Positions 28,056 through 37,031 of a stretch of DNA of 64,000 nucleotides are shown in pieces. How positions within the stretch are numbered: position 1 is the first letter of the stretch; every line of letters begins with the position of its first letter. The translations under genes were made by a program, and so were the position numbers. The notes below the pieces were generated by a model, which was not told the DNA's origin, made no database searches, and saw nothing but the letters and a program-made list of their open reading frames with translations. The stretch is from JACKHO01 sp041398745 (GTDB taxonomy: Bacteria > Planctomycetota > Planctomycetia > Planctomycetales > Planctomycetaceae): NCBI GenBank assembly GCA_041398745.1, contig JAWKUB010000005.1, forward strand, positions 558,001 to 622,000, read 5' to 3'.

Positions 28056-28904
28056 GTGATTTTTCAAGAGGCATTTCCGGTGAGTGTGGTGTGTCGCACA
28101 TTGAACGTTTCTCGGTCTGGCTTTCACGCCTGGAAGCGTGAAAGAGTGTCTCCTCAAAGAGAGCAGGAAGAACCGCTACACGCGATGATTTGTGAGATCT
28201 TTCATCAACACAAGCAACGCTATGGAGCACGTCGCATCGCGGCGGAACTGCGGGAACGCAATGTTCTCTGTGGTGTGGATCGAGTCTCACGAGTCATGAA
28301 AACACTGGGTCTCAGAGCTATACAGCCCAAGTCGTTCAAGCCCCGAACCACGGAAAGCAGGCACACACTGGGTTACAACGACAACCTCCTGTTGAACCGT
28401 CCACAACCGGTTAAGATCAATGAAGTGTGGGTCGGTGACATCACGTATTTGCCGCTTTGTCAACGGGGACAGTTCGCCTATCTGGCTCTACTTATGGACC
28501 TGTACTCTCGGCGTGTTGTTGGCTGGGATGTGCGTGGTGACATGACGACAGACCTCGTGCTCGCCGCTCTCGAGTATGCAATCCGCTCACGCGCAATGAG
28601 CCCTGGCCTCCTTCATCACACCGATCGAGGCGGACAATACGCCGGCAAGAAATACCGCGGGGTACTGCGTCGCCACGGCATCCTGCAAAGCATGAGCCGC
28701 GCCGGCAACTGCTATGACAATGCATTTCTGGAAAGCTGCTTCGGAACCATCAAGACGGAGCTGGAAATCACCGAATACAAAAACAGCGAGTGTGCCCGCG
28801 CCGAAATCCACAGCTACCTCAGCTACTACAACCTCGAACGCAAACACTCCACCCTGAACTACCAATCACCCCACCAATTCGAACAACAGACCACGCGGAA
28901 ATAA
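28056..28904 (+). CDS. IS3-family transposase OrfB (DDE integrase core)
   Basis: 282 residues from the first ATG, but the natural product is probably the OrfAB fusion reached by -1 frameshift. It contains the HTH_21-type segment (HQHKQRYGARRIAAELRERN) and the rve DDE core: Asp in VWVGDITYLP, Asp in HHTDRGGQYA and Glu in NAFLESCFGTIKTEL. It ends with the usual YYNLERKHSTLNYQSPHQFE. All catalytic residues are present. Confidence 0.93.
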   Translation: MIFQEAFPVSVVCRTLNVSRSGFHAWKRERVSPQREQEEPLHAMICEIFHQHKQRYGARRIAAELRERNVLCGVDRVSRVMKTLGLRAIQPKSFKPRTTESRHTLGYNDNLLLNRPQPVKINEVWVGDITYLPLCQRGQFAYLALLMDLYSRRVVGWDVRGDMTTDLVLAALEYAIRSRAMSPGLLHHTDRGGQYAGKKYRGVLRRHGILQSMSRAGNCYDNAFLESCFGTIKTELEITEYKNSECARAEIHSYLSYYNLERKHSTLNYQSPHQFEQQTTRK

Positions 28905-28939
28905 GACACAACACTGTCCACGAAATCCCAAGCACCTCA

Positions 28940-29046
28940 CGCTTCGATTCTTGAGCACGAAGTGCATCCTCGGCAATTCGTACCGCAACGTCCAATTCTC
29001 CTTTGACAAGGGAGGCGCCAACGCTTGCGAATATGTCTTGGTGCAT
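28940..29046 (-). pseudogene. 5' part of hypothetical gene split by IS3 element
   Basis: Encodes MHQDIFASVGASLVKGELDV and AVRIAEDALRAQESKR before the IS interrupts. Start chosen at ATG 29046; an in-frame ATG at 29127 would add a non-helical stretch. The frame matches that of 27189-27663 once the IS and one target copy are removed. Confidence 0.7.
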
Positions 29047-29150
29047 GGCTACATTCGTCCACAATTTGGGGTTAAGAAATAGTAAGGTCTGCCTTGAGAA
29101 CGAGGATCCATTGGAAGTACACACCAATCTTCAAGGCGTCTTCTACTCAA

Positions 29151-30587
29151 CTAGATGAAGAATTGGCTCCGTGCCCAAGTCGTCGACTTAATACCTGCCG
29201 ACCTCTGCCTCCACCACGAAAGCAGGTAGGCGACAAGTGCAATGGCCGCGCTTCCGCCCAGTGCGTAGTACGTGGGAATCTGACCGATTCTTCCGTTGAC
29301 GACCAAAATTAGCGTGAACAAAAAGCAGGCAAACGAAATGAGGAACCCAGTCCCTTGTATCCAGCTACAACTGGAGTGTACGTCGTAGCACTTCCGACAA
29401 CGCGGCATGGAACCGCTTTTGTAACGAACTGTTCGTCGACCCACATTTTGCGATTCATGAAACGTAAAGTCATAGATGCCGCCGTCCTTTGCAACGAGTT
29501 GCTTGTCACAGAATGGACAGCACGCCAAAACAGACAGTTGCATTTTTTCATGAGCAGCAAACTGCCATTTCCGTGTCCCCCAGGCGGTCAGCAAGATCAA
29601 GCCAACGACAGTCGCAAGAAGCGACTCGAGGATGATTAAAGCGAGCAACCCGTCCTCATTCTTGAACAAGTCTGCGCGGAATGGCTCCCAGAACAGAAAC
29701 GAAAGGGGCAATGCCAGCAGGAATAGAGAGATAGAGATGTTCGAGAAGGAAAAAACTCTGGAGGGCGGATACTGACCAAGGTCCACCTTGAGTCGTGATT
29801 GCTGCACTTGCTCAATTCCGAGGTTTGTCGAGTTGCAATGCAATTCCAGCGGTTTGAGAAAACTCAGAACAAACTCAACAAGCGGACGCCGCTGTCGCAC
29901 TAGCATGAGACTTGTGTCGAGGACAACTTCCTCGCTGGCAAACCTAAGAATGAAAACGCCGACTGGTCTTCCTTGAGACTTGGCGCAAACGCGAACACTG
30001 AGAAGGTCATCCCAGCGGTACGTTTTCCCAGTGCTCAATTGCAACTCTTGCTCCGAAATCCAGCTATTGTTGCAAGTCCTAAGTAGTGCGAATGACATCG
30101 GATTAACGGGATATACGAACGCGACTTTACCCGAATTCACTGCCAACCGCCTCCAGCGGTCTTGAATGGCAAGCACCATCCACATGCCGAGAACAGTCAC
30201 TGCTATCGTCGCCGCAACGGCAGCAGCAACCTGAACTCGCAGTTCAATCGCGACTACTGGTCCTTCAAAAGTGACTTCTTTTGGCCATTTGGAGTAATCA
30301 GCCCCGGTAATAGTCGCGTCATGGAATTGATACGCAATGACATCTGCGGCAATGGTAGCGACAAGGAACAGCATCGCGCCATAGAAAGACGCCCTCACGA
30401 AAGACGGGAACCCCGTCCACATCTTCCGAAGTATGAGGGCGACCATTGCGAGTGTCGGAGCATTGGACGCCTGGCTGCCAAATGCACCAATGTCAAACGT
30501 CAATTTCACATCAGGACGACATGTAGCAAGCGAGGGCTTCGTCGTTTTTGGAAGCTGAATTGTTCTACTCGGAGGTGTGTTGGTCAT
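29151..30587 (-). CDS. Membrane protein with two CxxC zinc-binding pairs, unknown function
   Basis: 478 residues from MTNTPPSRTIQLP (30587). About two hydrophobic helices lie near the N-terminus (FYGAMLFLVATIAADVIAY; AAAVAATIAVTVLGMWMVLAI). A soluble domain of about 130 residues follows, then two helices (ISISLFLLALPLSFLFW; ALIILESLLATVVGLILL). Next is a zinc-ribbon-like pair (CCPFCDKQL ... RCRKCYDVH) and finally two more helices. I recognise no family. It sits after a hairpin downstream of the esterase/SMP-30 gene. Confidence 0.75.
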   Translation of the reverse strand: MTNTPPSRTIQLPKTTKPSLATCRPDVKLTFDIGAFGSQASNAPTLAMVALILRKMWTGFPSFVRASFYGAMLFLVATIAADVIAYQFHDATITGADYSKWPKEVTFEGPVVAIELRVQVAAAVAATIAVTVLGMWMVLAIQDRWRRLAVNSGKVAFVYPVNPMSFALLRTCNNSWISEQELQLSTGKTYRWDDLLSVRVCAKSQGRPVGVFILRFASEEVVLDTSLMLVRQRRPLVEFVLSFLKPLELHCNSTNLGIEQVQQSRLKVDLGQYPPSRVFSFSNISISLFLLALPLSFLFWEPFRADLFKNEDGLLALIILESLLATVVGLILLTAWGTRKWQFAAHEKMQLSVLACCPFCDKQLVAKDGGIYDFTFHESQNVGRRTVRYKSGSMPRCRKCYDVHSSCSWIQGTGFLISFACFLFTLILVVNGRIGQIPTYYALGGSAAIALVAYLLSWWRQRSAGIKSTTWARSQFFI

Positions 30588-30675
30588 TGCATTTCGTGGC
30601 AGGAGGCAGACTGCCACCTGCCATTCCCGAGTTGCGAAGCAAAGAGCGGAAGATTTGCGCTTCCAAAATCAGAAG

Positions 30676-30707
30676 CATGCCCACGCCACTTCCGCGGCGT
30701 GGGCATG
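30676..30707. repeat. Perfect 12-bp stem hairpin
   Basis: CATGCCCACGCC - 8-base loop - GGCGTGGGCATG. It lies 12 bp beyond the stop of the esterase/SMP-30 gene (minus strand) and before the membrane-protein gene. No T tract follows on either strand, so it may be a transcript-stabilising or dispersed palindromic element rather than a classical terminator. Confidence 0.55.
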
Positions 30708-30719
30708 GCACATTCATCC

Positions 30720-32447
30720 CTACAGCCCCGGCTTGGGTGGTTTTACCGGGCCGTCCATTGGTCTGATGCCTTTGGCGTTCAGTTTGCGTTTGAACAGTTG
30801 TGTCCCGCAGGTGACGTAGAGGATGTCGAGGTCGGGGCCGGCGAAGACGCAGTTGGAGAGCCAGCCGGGGCCGGGCTTCGTCAGGATGAGATGCACGCGG
30901 CCGAGTTGATCGGTGATTTGCAGGCCGACTCGGGTGGTAATGTACACCCGGCCCAGCGTGTCGACCGTCATGCCGTCGGCGCCGCTGGAGTAGTTATCAT
31001 CGGGCACGTGCAAATGGCCGTGTCGCTGCTTGTAGGCGAGTTTGCCATCCGACTGAATTTGATACGAGTACGTGAAACGTCCGTCGGTGTCGGCGACGTT
31101 CAGCAGGGTTTGATCGGGCGACATAATGACGCCGTTGGGTTTCTTGACCCCCTCGTCTGCGAGCGAGACTTCGCCGCTGGGTGACCATCTCCACACTTTG
31201 CTGTTGTTGGGATCAGTGAAATAGCCACTGCCGTCAGCAAGTACAACGAGGTCATTCGAGGGTTGTCCTTCGCAGACGGTTTCTTCCTTCCCGTCCTCGG
31301 TGTAGCGCACAATTTTCTTGGTGTCGTTCTGACAGGCGTACAGTTTTCCGTCGGGGCCGAACATGAGTCCGTTCACGCCGGGGCTGTTTTCCGCGAACAC
31401 GGAGACAGAACCATCGGCCTCCAGTTTGTGGATGCGACCGTTCGGAATATCGGTGAAGAAGAGTTCCCCTTTTGCATTCACCGCCGGACCTTCGGTGAAC
31501 TTGTAACCTTCGGTGACGAGTTCCCAGCCTTCCCCTTCAATAAGTACGTCGGTGCGGCGTTTGGGAGGATGCCCCGCCACAATGGGCTCGGGATAATTCT
31601 TCCACAGAAAGCGGAAGGCGTCGGGTGTAATGGCGGCAGATTGTTTGCCATCGTGTCCCCCTTCGCCCCAGGCATGCTCAACCTCGTAGCCAGAGAACTT
31701 CAGAGCCGAGAGCATTCCCTGGTTGGCGTTCCACCAGTCGCCCGCGTAAATGTTGAGGTCGTTCTCACCATCTTGCAGGAAGACGCGAATGGGCTTCGGC
31801 TCATACTTGCGGACAAGCGTCGGGAAAGCATCACCGCCCCGTAGGCCGACATACGTTCCAATAGTGCTGTAGACGCGGCGGAATTCGTCGGGACGTTCCC
31901 AGGCGACATTGAACGCGCAAATGGCTCCGGAGCTGGCACCACAAATGGCACGGTCGTTGGGATTGGTGCTGAGGTTGTAATCCTTCGCGACGGCGGGCAG
32001 GATTTCTTCGAGCAGGAACCGGGCGTAGGCATCGCCGAGACCGTCGTATTCGAAGCTGCGGTTGTAGCGGGCTTCCGCGTTTTCATTCGCTGCGGGAACA
32101 ACACCTGGCTCAATGAAAATTCCAATTTGCGGCGGCACTTCCCCTTTATGTGTCAAATTGTCCAGCACCGTCGGAATTTTCCAGCCGTTCGCGCGGCCGA
32201 GACCATCTTGCACGACGAGTACACAGGTGGGTTTGCTGGCATCGTACTGCGCGGGGACATACACCCAGTAGCGGCGATGCGTCCCCGGGAAAATCTTGCT
32301 GTTGTTCCACTCAAACGGCCCCTTGACTTCCCCCTGCGGCACCCCCTCCTGCGGCATGGAATCTTCCGTGAGGGGATACTCATTCGCCCCCATTGCCAAA
32401 GCCGAACAGGCCACCACGGCCAGACACGTCGCAAACAACTTCCGCAT
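30720..32447 (-). CDS. Exported Fes-like esterase fused to SMP-30/gluconolactonase
   Basis: 575 residues from MRKLFATCLAVVACSALAMGA, a signal peptide. Residues about 20-290 form an alpha/beta-hydrolase of the enterochelin-esterase/esterase-D type: RRYWVYVPAQYDASKP, nucleophile elbow GASSGA and a catalytic His in EGGHDGK. Residues about 300-575 form an SMP-30/gluconolactonase beta-propeller (FTEGPAVNAKGELFFTDIPNGRIHKL, GVNGLMFGPDGKLYACQ, KPNGVIMSPDQTLL). This two-enzyme fusion is common in planctomycetes and is thought to act on sugar esters and lactones in the periplasm; the real substrate is unknown. Confidence 0.9.
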   Translation of the reverse strand: MRKLFATCLAVVACSALAMGANEYPLTEDSMPQEGVPQGEVKGPFEWNNSKIFPGTHRRYWVYVPAQYDASKPTCVLVVQDGLGRANGWKIPTVLDNLTHKGEVPPQIGIFIEPGVVPAANENAEARYNRSFEYDGLGDAYARFLLEEILPAVAKDYNLSTNPNDRAICGASSGAICAFNVAWERPDEFRRVYSTIGTYVGLRGGDAFPTLVRKYEPKPIRVFLQDGENDLNIYAGDWWNANQGMLSALKFSGYEVEHAWGEGGHDGKQSAAITPDAFRFLWKNYPEPIVAGHPPKRRTDVLIEGEGWELVTEGYKFTEGPAVNAKGELFFTDIPNGRIHKLEADGSVSVFAENSPGVNGLMFGPDGKLYACQNDTKKIVRYTEDGKEETVCEGQPSNDLVVLADGSGYFTDPNNSKVWRWSPSGEVSLADEGVKKPNGVIMSPDQTLLNVADTDGRFTYSYQIQSDGKLAYKQRHGHLHVPDDNYSSGADGMTVDTLGRVYITTRVGLQITDQLGRVHLILTKPGPGWLSNCVFAGPDLDILYVTCGTQLFKRKLNAKGIRPMDGPVKPPKPGL

Positions 32448-32753
32448 GTGAATCCTCAATCCTCAGCCGGTTCCCTCGAGCGCCCAGCCACCACGGCAAG
32501 GCCAAAGAAACGGTAGAGGATGGGGGTGGGGAAGTCTATGGTGTGGGGATGGTGACTGAGTCGCAGTTGAAGCTGGAGAGTAACTTCAGGGACATGTGCG
32601 TGAGTTGGTGGACACGATAAGCTGTGACTGAGAGTTGATTGTCTACCAGAATCTCTGTCAAACTCTATTAATAATGGATCAATTTCTTTTGCCAATGCCG
32701 ACCGTAGTTTGCACAGGATTTTACGATCAAAGAAAGCGGGTTTGGCCAGATCG
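32448..32753. other. Divergent intergenic region
   Basis: About 300 bases between the divergently transcribed esterase/SMP-30 gene and the TIR-STAND gene. It must hold both promoters, but no clear -35/-10 pair stands out. No RNA gene or repeat was recognised. Confidence 0.4.
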
Positions 32754-35700
32754 ATGATATTCATCAACTATCGAAAGAGCGATACTCAGGGAGTGGTTGA
32801 CCATTTGGCGTTTCGCCTGAAGAGCCAGTTTGGAGACGAGGCAGTCTTCAAAGATGATGCCGACCTGCAGGGCGGCGAACGGTGGCCCGCACGCCTAAGG
32901 GATGAGATTAGCAATCGACAAGTCGTCTTGGCCGTTATTGGTCCTGACTGGCTGACAGCCGAAGATCAGAGTGGAAACAGACGGCTTGATAATTGTGACG
33001 ACTGGGTTCGTCAAGAACTCTGCTTGGCATTCGACCTCGATCGAGACGTCCTAGTGCTCCTTGTGGACGGTGCCAAAGTTCCCTCCAAGCAAGACCTGCC
33101 AGATTCAGCACTCCGAATGTTACCTGAGATTCAGACACTTCCGTTAAGGACGGGACGGGACTTTGAAGCCGACTTGGAGAGACTTGCTGAACGATTACTT
33201 CAGTTGACTCATTCTCGGCTTCCTGGCGGCGGCGGGAAAGCACTAGGTACACCTGTCGACACGTCGAATCTGCCTTTCGTCGGCGACAGTTTCATTGGTC
33301 GAGTTGAGGAACTGAGGAGGCTTCAGCAAGCACTAACCGGTTCGCAACAGCAGTCGCTGGTTACGGTTTGGGGACCACCCGGATCTGGAAAGACAAGACT
33401 GGCCGTTCAGGTTGCGAGGCTCATCTCGTCTCGGTTTTCTGGAGGCTGCTGGTTTGCAGATCTTTCCGACTGCCAATCCGCTGACGATGTTGCTCATGCG
33501 GTGGCCAAGGCATTTTCAGTACCATTAACTGGCAAGACTTCCCCAACTGAAGAAGTTGCGCGTGTCCTCGAATACAGGAAGCCGATGTTGCTTATCTTGG
33601 ACAACTTTGAACAAGTCGCGGAAACTGCACCTGACACAATTGTGTACTGGAGGCGGGTTGCCCCGCAAGTTCGTTTCCTCACAACAAGCCGCACGCTTCT
33701 GGCAATTGCAGACGAACATGAGTTCATGTTGGATCCGCTACCTATTCCCGAAGGAAATTGTCAGCAATTTACGGAAGAAGAGCTTCTGAATTATGGAGCT
33801 ATTCAATTGTTTGTTGAAAGAGCGAGTAGTGTGCGTCCAGAATTTCGCCTTGACGATCAAAATGCCAGTGATGTCGTGTCAATATGCCAACGTTTGGATG
33901 GTGTGCCGTTGGCGATCGAACTGGCTGCAGCGCGAATGCGGATTTTTCAAACAGGTCAACTGCTTGAGCGACTGGAGAAGCGGTTTGACATTCTGAAGTC
34001 AAATCGGAGAGACATTCATCGTCGTCATCAAACATTATTGGCAGCAATCGATTGGAGTTTTGATCTGCTCCAACCTTGGGAGCAAGAGACGCTCTTGCAA
34101 GCTTCCATCTTCCGCGGGGGCTTCTTCCTTAGTGCTGCGGAGGAAATCATCGACCTTTCCGCCAGCGAGGGATCCCCGACTGTAATGGACGCGGTTCAGT
34201 CCTTATGCGAGAAAGGTCTGCTCGTCGCCTCCGACACAATTCATGGAACGCGATTTCGGATGCTTCTGACAATTCGCGAGTTTGGTCAGTCTCGAATTGA
34301 GCAATCGTGGAGCCCTGAGAAACTGAGTGCACTGTGGAATGCGTTTACCCAGTCATACCTCAAGTATGCGACGAACTGGAACGATCGAATTCACAGCGAG
34401 AGTTGCCGAGTTGCTTTGGATCGACTGGAACTTGAAATCCCGAACTGTCTTGCAGCATACGACTGGCAGATGGATACGGAAGATTTCGACAACTGTGCTC
34501 TAATCATACTCGCTTTGGGCGAGGTTCTCACGCTTCGCGGGCCAGTGCATGAACGGATCCCAAGGATTGAAATGTGCCTCCAGAACGTCTCGGCACTGAA
34601 AAAAGAATACGCTGGAGAACTCGCGGTCGTACTCGTTGATGCGATGCACGATATTGGTGAATGGGAACGCGGCATCGAGTTGGCAGTTCGAACGCAGGAA
34701 GAATTGAGCCATGACGCGAATGAATTGATGGCACAGTTGCTGTTTATTCACTCACGGATGCTTTGCCTTCGAGGAAGTTACCTGGAGGCCATCAACGGAT
34801 TGCGCGAGGCGCAGCGACGGTTTGAAGAATTCGGTGACGAGCGAAGATTATCCAACTGTGCAAGCCAGCTGGGTTGGGCTTACATGCACATCGGAGAAGA
34901 TGATCTTGCACTTGAATGTTACGTCTCCGCAGAAAGGCACGGCAGAACAGCAGGGGATCCGCTGGCAGTTGCAGCTGCTTACAATAATCGTGGTGTTTTC
35001 CACAATGATCGAAGAGAGTTGGACGATGCACTGAAGCATATGAAACAGGCCGAACTAATGTTTGCAGAGTCAGGAGATCGGCGCTCGTCAGCGCTCCCAA
35101 TAAGCAACCAAGCAACTGTGTTCCAGAAGCGCCGACAGTTTGACGCAGCGATTGTGTGTTGTGACAAAGCGGAGGAGATCAACCGGGAGTTCGGAAACCA
35201 CTATTCGCTAGCTGCCAACATCAACAATCGCGCGATGGCAAATCGTAGCTTTGGGCGATTACAAGTTGCCATTGATGGTTACAAGGAAGCGGAAAGCATT
35301 AACCGACGACTTGGAAACCTGCCATGGCTTGCAAAGAATCTCAACAATCGTGGATTAGTGCATATGGATCTTGAACAGTTTGATGAGGCTGTTCAGAGTT
35401 TTCGTGAGTCAGAAGAGATTTGTACTTTGATTGGCAGTGATCGTGGGAGAGCGTATGCTTTGAACAACTGGGGGCGAGTCTTGGGGAGAATGGGAAATCA
35501 CGAACGAGCTTTGGAACTGATTTCCGAGGCCGAGGTGATCAATCGCAGAACTGAGAACTGGGAGGAACTTGCCGAAAATCTGGGAAATCGTGGAAGACTT
35601 CTATTCGATCAGGGAAGTCTCATCGAAGCAGATTCCGCACTATGTGCATCGCTCGAAATGTACGAAGAAGGTGACGTCCGAAATCTGTACCGATTCGAGT

Positions 35701-35876
35701 TTACAGTGATCCGAGCCTTGGTCTTAAAGGCCTTGGGGCCCCAAACGGAGTGGGAAACCCTTGCTGCCACTGCGATTCAACTTGCCGATGAACTTGATTT
35801 GGCCGAGCAAGACCAGTCGACATGGTTCGTGCGTCTATTGCCGTTGGTACGGAATCTCACGAACTCTGAGCGTTGA
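32754..35876 (+). CDS. TIR-STAND-TPR signalling ATPase
   Basis: 1040 residues from MIFINYRKSDTQG; the frame is open from 32709 but those codons add no domain. TIR domain 1-150, with the conserved catalytic-type Glu88 in DDWVRQELCLAF. P-loop NTPase from about 180: Walker A GPPGSGKT at 207-214, Walker B MLLILDNFEQV near 277-286, TSRTLL sensor, and the GVPLAIELAAARM motif typical of the NB-ARC/SWACOS class. A winged-helix segment (LLQASIFRGGFFLSAAEEII) follows. About eight TPR-like repeats span about 640-1000 (several start NNRG or NNRA). This is the layout of an NLR-like immune sensor with a TIR effector. It is a single-gene unit, overlapping the convergent next gene by 20 bp. Confidence 0.9.
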   Translation: MIFINYRKSDTQGVVDHLAFRLKSQFGDEAVFKDDADLQGGERWPARLRDEISNRQVVLAVIGPDWLTAEDQSGNRRLDNCDDWVRQELCLAFDLDRDVLVLLVDGAKVPSKQDLPDSALRMLPEIQTLPLRTGRDFEADLERLAERLLQLTHSRLPGGGGKALGTPVDTSNLPFVGDSFIGRVEELRRLQQALTGSQQQSLVTVWGPPGSGKTRLAVQVARLISSRFSGGCWFADLSDCQSADDVAHAVAKAFSVPLTGKTSPTEEVARVLEYRKPMLLILDNFEQVAETAPDTIVYWRRVAPQVRFLTTSRTLLAIADEHEFMLDPLPIPEGNCQQFTEEELLNYGAIQLFVERASSVRPEFRLDDQNASDVVSICQRLDGVPLAIELAAARMRIFQTGQLLERLEKRFDILKSNRRDIHRRHQTLLAAIDWSFDLLQPWEQETLLQASIFRGGFFLSAAEEIIDLSASEGSPTVMDAVQSLCEKGLLVASDTIHGTRFRMLLTIREFGQSRIEQSWSPEKLSALWNAFTQSYLKYATNWNDRIHSESCRVALDRLELEIPNCLAAYDWQMDTEDFDNCALIILALGEVLTLRGPVHERIPRIEMCLQNVSALKKEYAGELAVVLVDAMHDIGEWERGIELAVRTQEELSHDANELMAQLLFIHSRMLCLRGSYLEAINGLREAQRRFEEFGDERRLSNCASQLGWAYMHIGEDDLALECYVSAERHGRTAGDPLAVAAAYNNRGVFHNDRRELDDALKHMKQAELMFAESGDRRSSALPISNQATVFQKRRQFDAAIVCCDKAEEINREFGNHYSLAANINNRAMANRSFGRLQVAIDGYKEAESINRRLGNLPWLAKNLNNRGLVHMDLEQFDEAVQSFRESEEICTLIGSDRGRAYALNNWGRVLGRMGNHERALELISEAEVINRRTENWEELAENLGNRGRLLFDQGSLIEADSALCASLEMYEEGDVRNLYRFEFTVIRALVLKALGPQTEWETLAATAIQLADELDLAEQDQSTWFVRLLPLVRNLTNSER

Positions 35877-36288
35877 AATGAAGTGGCCTGGCAAAAAAGT
35901 AACAGCCCCCGGTCATGAGAATCCATAGGCCGCCTGAGACAGAAAACGCAAAGAGCCACTGCCGGTTCTTTCGAGCCGAAATGAGGGTGTGTGGTGGCAC
36001 CTCCATATCGGAGTAGATGTCGTCGCAGTCAAAACCGGTGTCCGGCGACATCATGTTTGGGCCGGACGAGACAATTCGGACGACAATGCCGTTATGCGTC
36101 ACAACTCGATATGGCTGGCCCCACGGGTCAAGAAGTTCTGGTGCAGCACCTGATTCCAAAATCTGCCGTGATTGCAAATACGCCTGCGCCAGTCGAGCTT
36201 CGCGGCGCCCCTGCTCGATTGCGGGGGCACAAGCCAAGAAGACGAGAATGCAAACGCAGGAAATCGCAGCGATGATGCTGAATCGCAT
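35857..36288 (-). CDS. Small membrane protein with pseudopilin (GspG)-like C-terminal motif
   Basis: 143 residues with an N-terminal hydrophobic helix (FSIIAAISCVCILVFLACA) and a second one near 113-135 (FSVSGGLWILMTGGCYFF). The middle, ELLDPWGQPYRVVTHNGIVVRIVSSGPN...DTGFDCDDIYSD, resembles the 'DPWG.pY....g.....I.SsG.D' segment of type II secretion pseudopilins. It lacks the GFTLIE prepilin cleavage motif. Its 3' end overlaps the TIR-STAND gene tail by 20 bp in convergent orientation. Function unknown. Confidence 0.65.
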   Translation of the reverse strand: MRFSIIAAISCVCILVFLACAPAIEQGRREARLAQAYLQSRQILESGAAPELLDPWGQPYRVVTHNGIVVRIVSSGPNMMSPDTGFDCDDIYSDMEVPPHTLISARKNRQWLFAFSVSGGLWILMTGGCYFFARPLHFNAQSS

Positions 36289-36536
36289 AGGGAACTAAAT
36301 CGAAACGTCGTCTCAATCGAAAGGTGTCACGCTCGCTATTCTACACCACGTTAGTCCCCACGTGCAGCAGCATGCAGCAGTGATTATTGAACGTCACGGT
36401 CCACATTTCGATGGTAAAGCGGCGACGAAAACGGCCTCAGGAACGGAATTGTTTGATCCTCCGTGCTGACAAAGGTGTATTGTTACCGATAGACTGAAAG
36501 TGGATGTGCTCCTGTTGATTGAGTTGGAAACCACTA

Positions 36537-37025
36537 ATGGCACTGGTCTTGAAACCGAAAGAAGGCGAGGGGCGTCCCATTCCGCTCGACAAAGCCATTG
36601 TCTTTCTCGGACGGGGACAGGAGTGTGACGTGATACTGACGGGCAGTCGGAAGGTTTCTCGAAAGCACTGCTGCATTGCCCAAATTGACGACCACTACAT
36701 TGTGCGTGATTTGGGCAGCCTAAATGGCGTTCGCTTGAACGGTGCTCAGGTGGAACGTGAAATGCTGCTGAAACCGGGCGATGAATTGTGCATTGGAGAT
36801 TTGCTGTTTCAGGCGTACGAACTGAAGAAGCAACAGGGTAAACCGGCTCCCAAGGCCAAGCCTAAGCCCAATCCTTACATGGTCAGTGGTGATTTGCCTG
36901 TCGCCATCCCCGATGAAGACGAAGACTTCGCCGTTGAAGCAACAAACGCTCAACACATTCCCGTTGCCGAATTTGCCGACAGCGACGACGAAATCCTCGA
37001 AATGCGTGACGAAGATTTTGAGTAG
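36537..37025 (+). CDS. FHA domain protein
   Basis: 162 residues from MALVLKPKEGEG. The forkhead-associated domain covers about residues 15-90, with the phosphothreonine-binding residues in place: FLGRGQECDVIL (GR), SRKVSRKHCCI (S..H) and RDLGSLNGVRLNG (NG). A Lys/Pro-rich linker and an acidic tail (DEILEMRDEDFE) follow. It probably docks onto Thr-phosphorylated partners, consistent with the many Ser/Thr kinases of planctomycetes, though none is nearby. It converges on the MBL-fold gene with a 6-bp gap. Confidence 0.9.
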   Translation: MALVLKPKEGEGRPIPLDKAIVFLGRGQECDVILTGSRKVSRKHCCIAQIDDHYIVRDLGSLNGVRLNGAQVEREMLLKPGDELCIGDLLFQAYELKKQQGKPAPKAKPKPNPYMVSGDLPVAIPDEDEDFAVEATNAQHIPVAEFADSDDEILEMRDEDFE

Positions 37026-37031
37026 CTGGTC

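Larger units (their letters stand above)
27664..28939 (+). mobile_element. Complete IS3-family insertion sequence, 1276 bp
   Basis: Perfect 27-bp terminal inverted repeats (27664-27690 and 28913-28939, beginning TGAGGTGCTTGGG and ending TCA) bound overlapping orfA and orfB. A 3-bp target duplication CGC flanks it (27661-27663 and 28940-28942), as expected for IS3 elements. The repeats are identical, both frames are intact and the frameshift site is preserved, so the copy is probably recent and potentially active. Confidence 0.93.
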
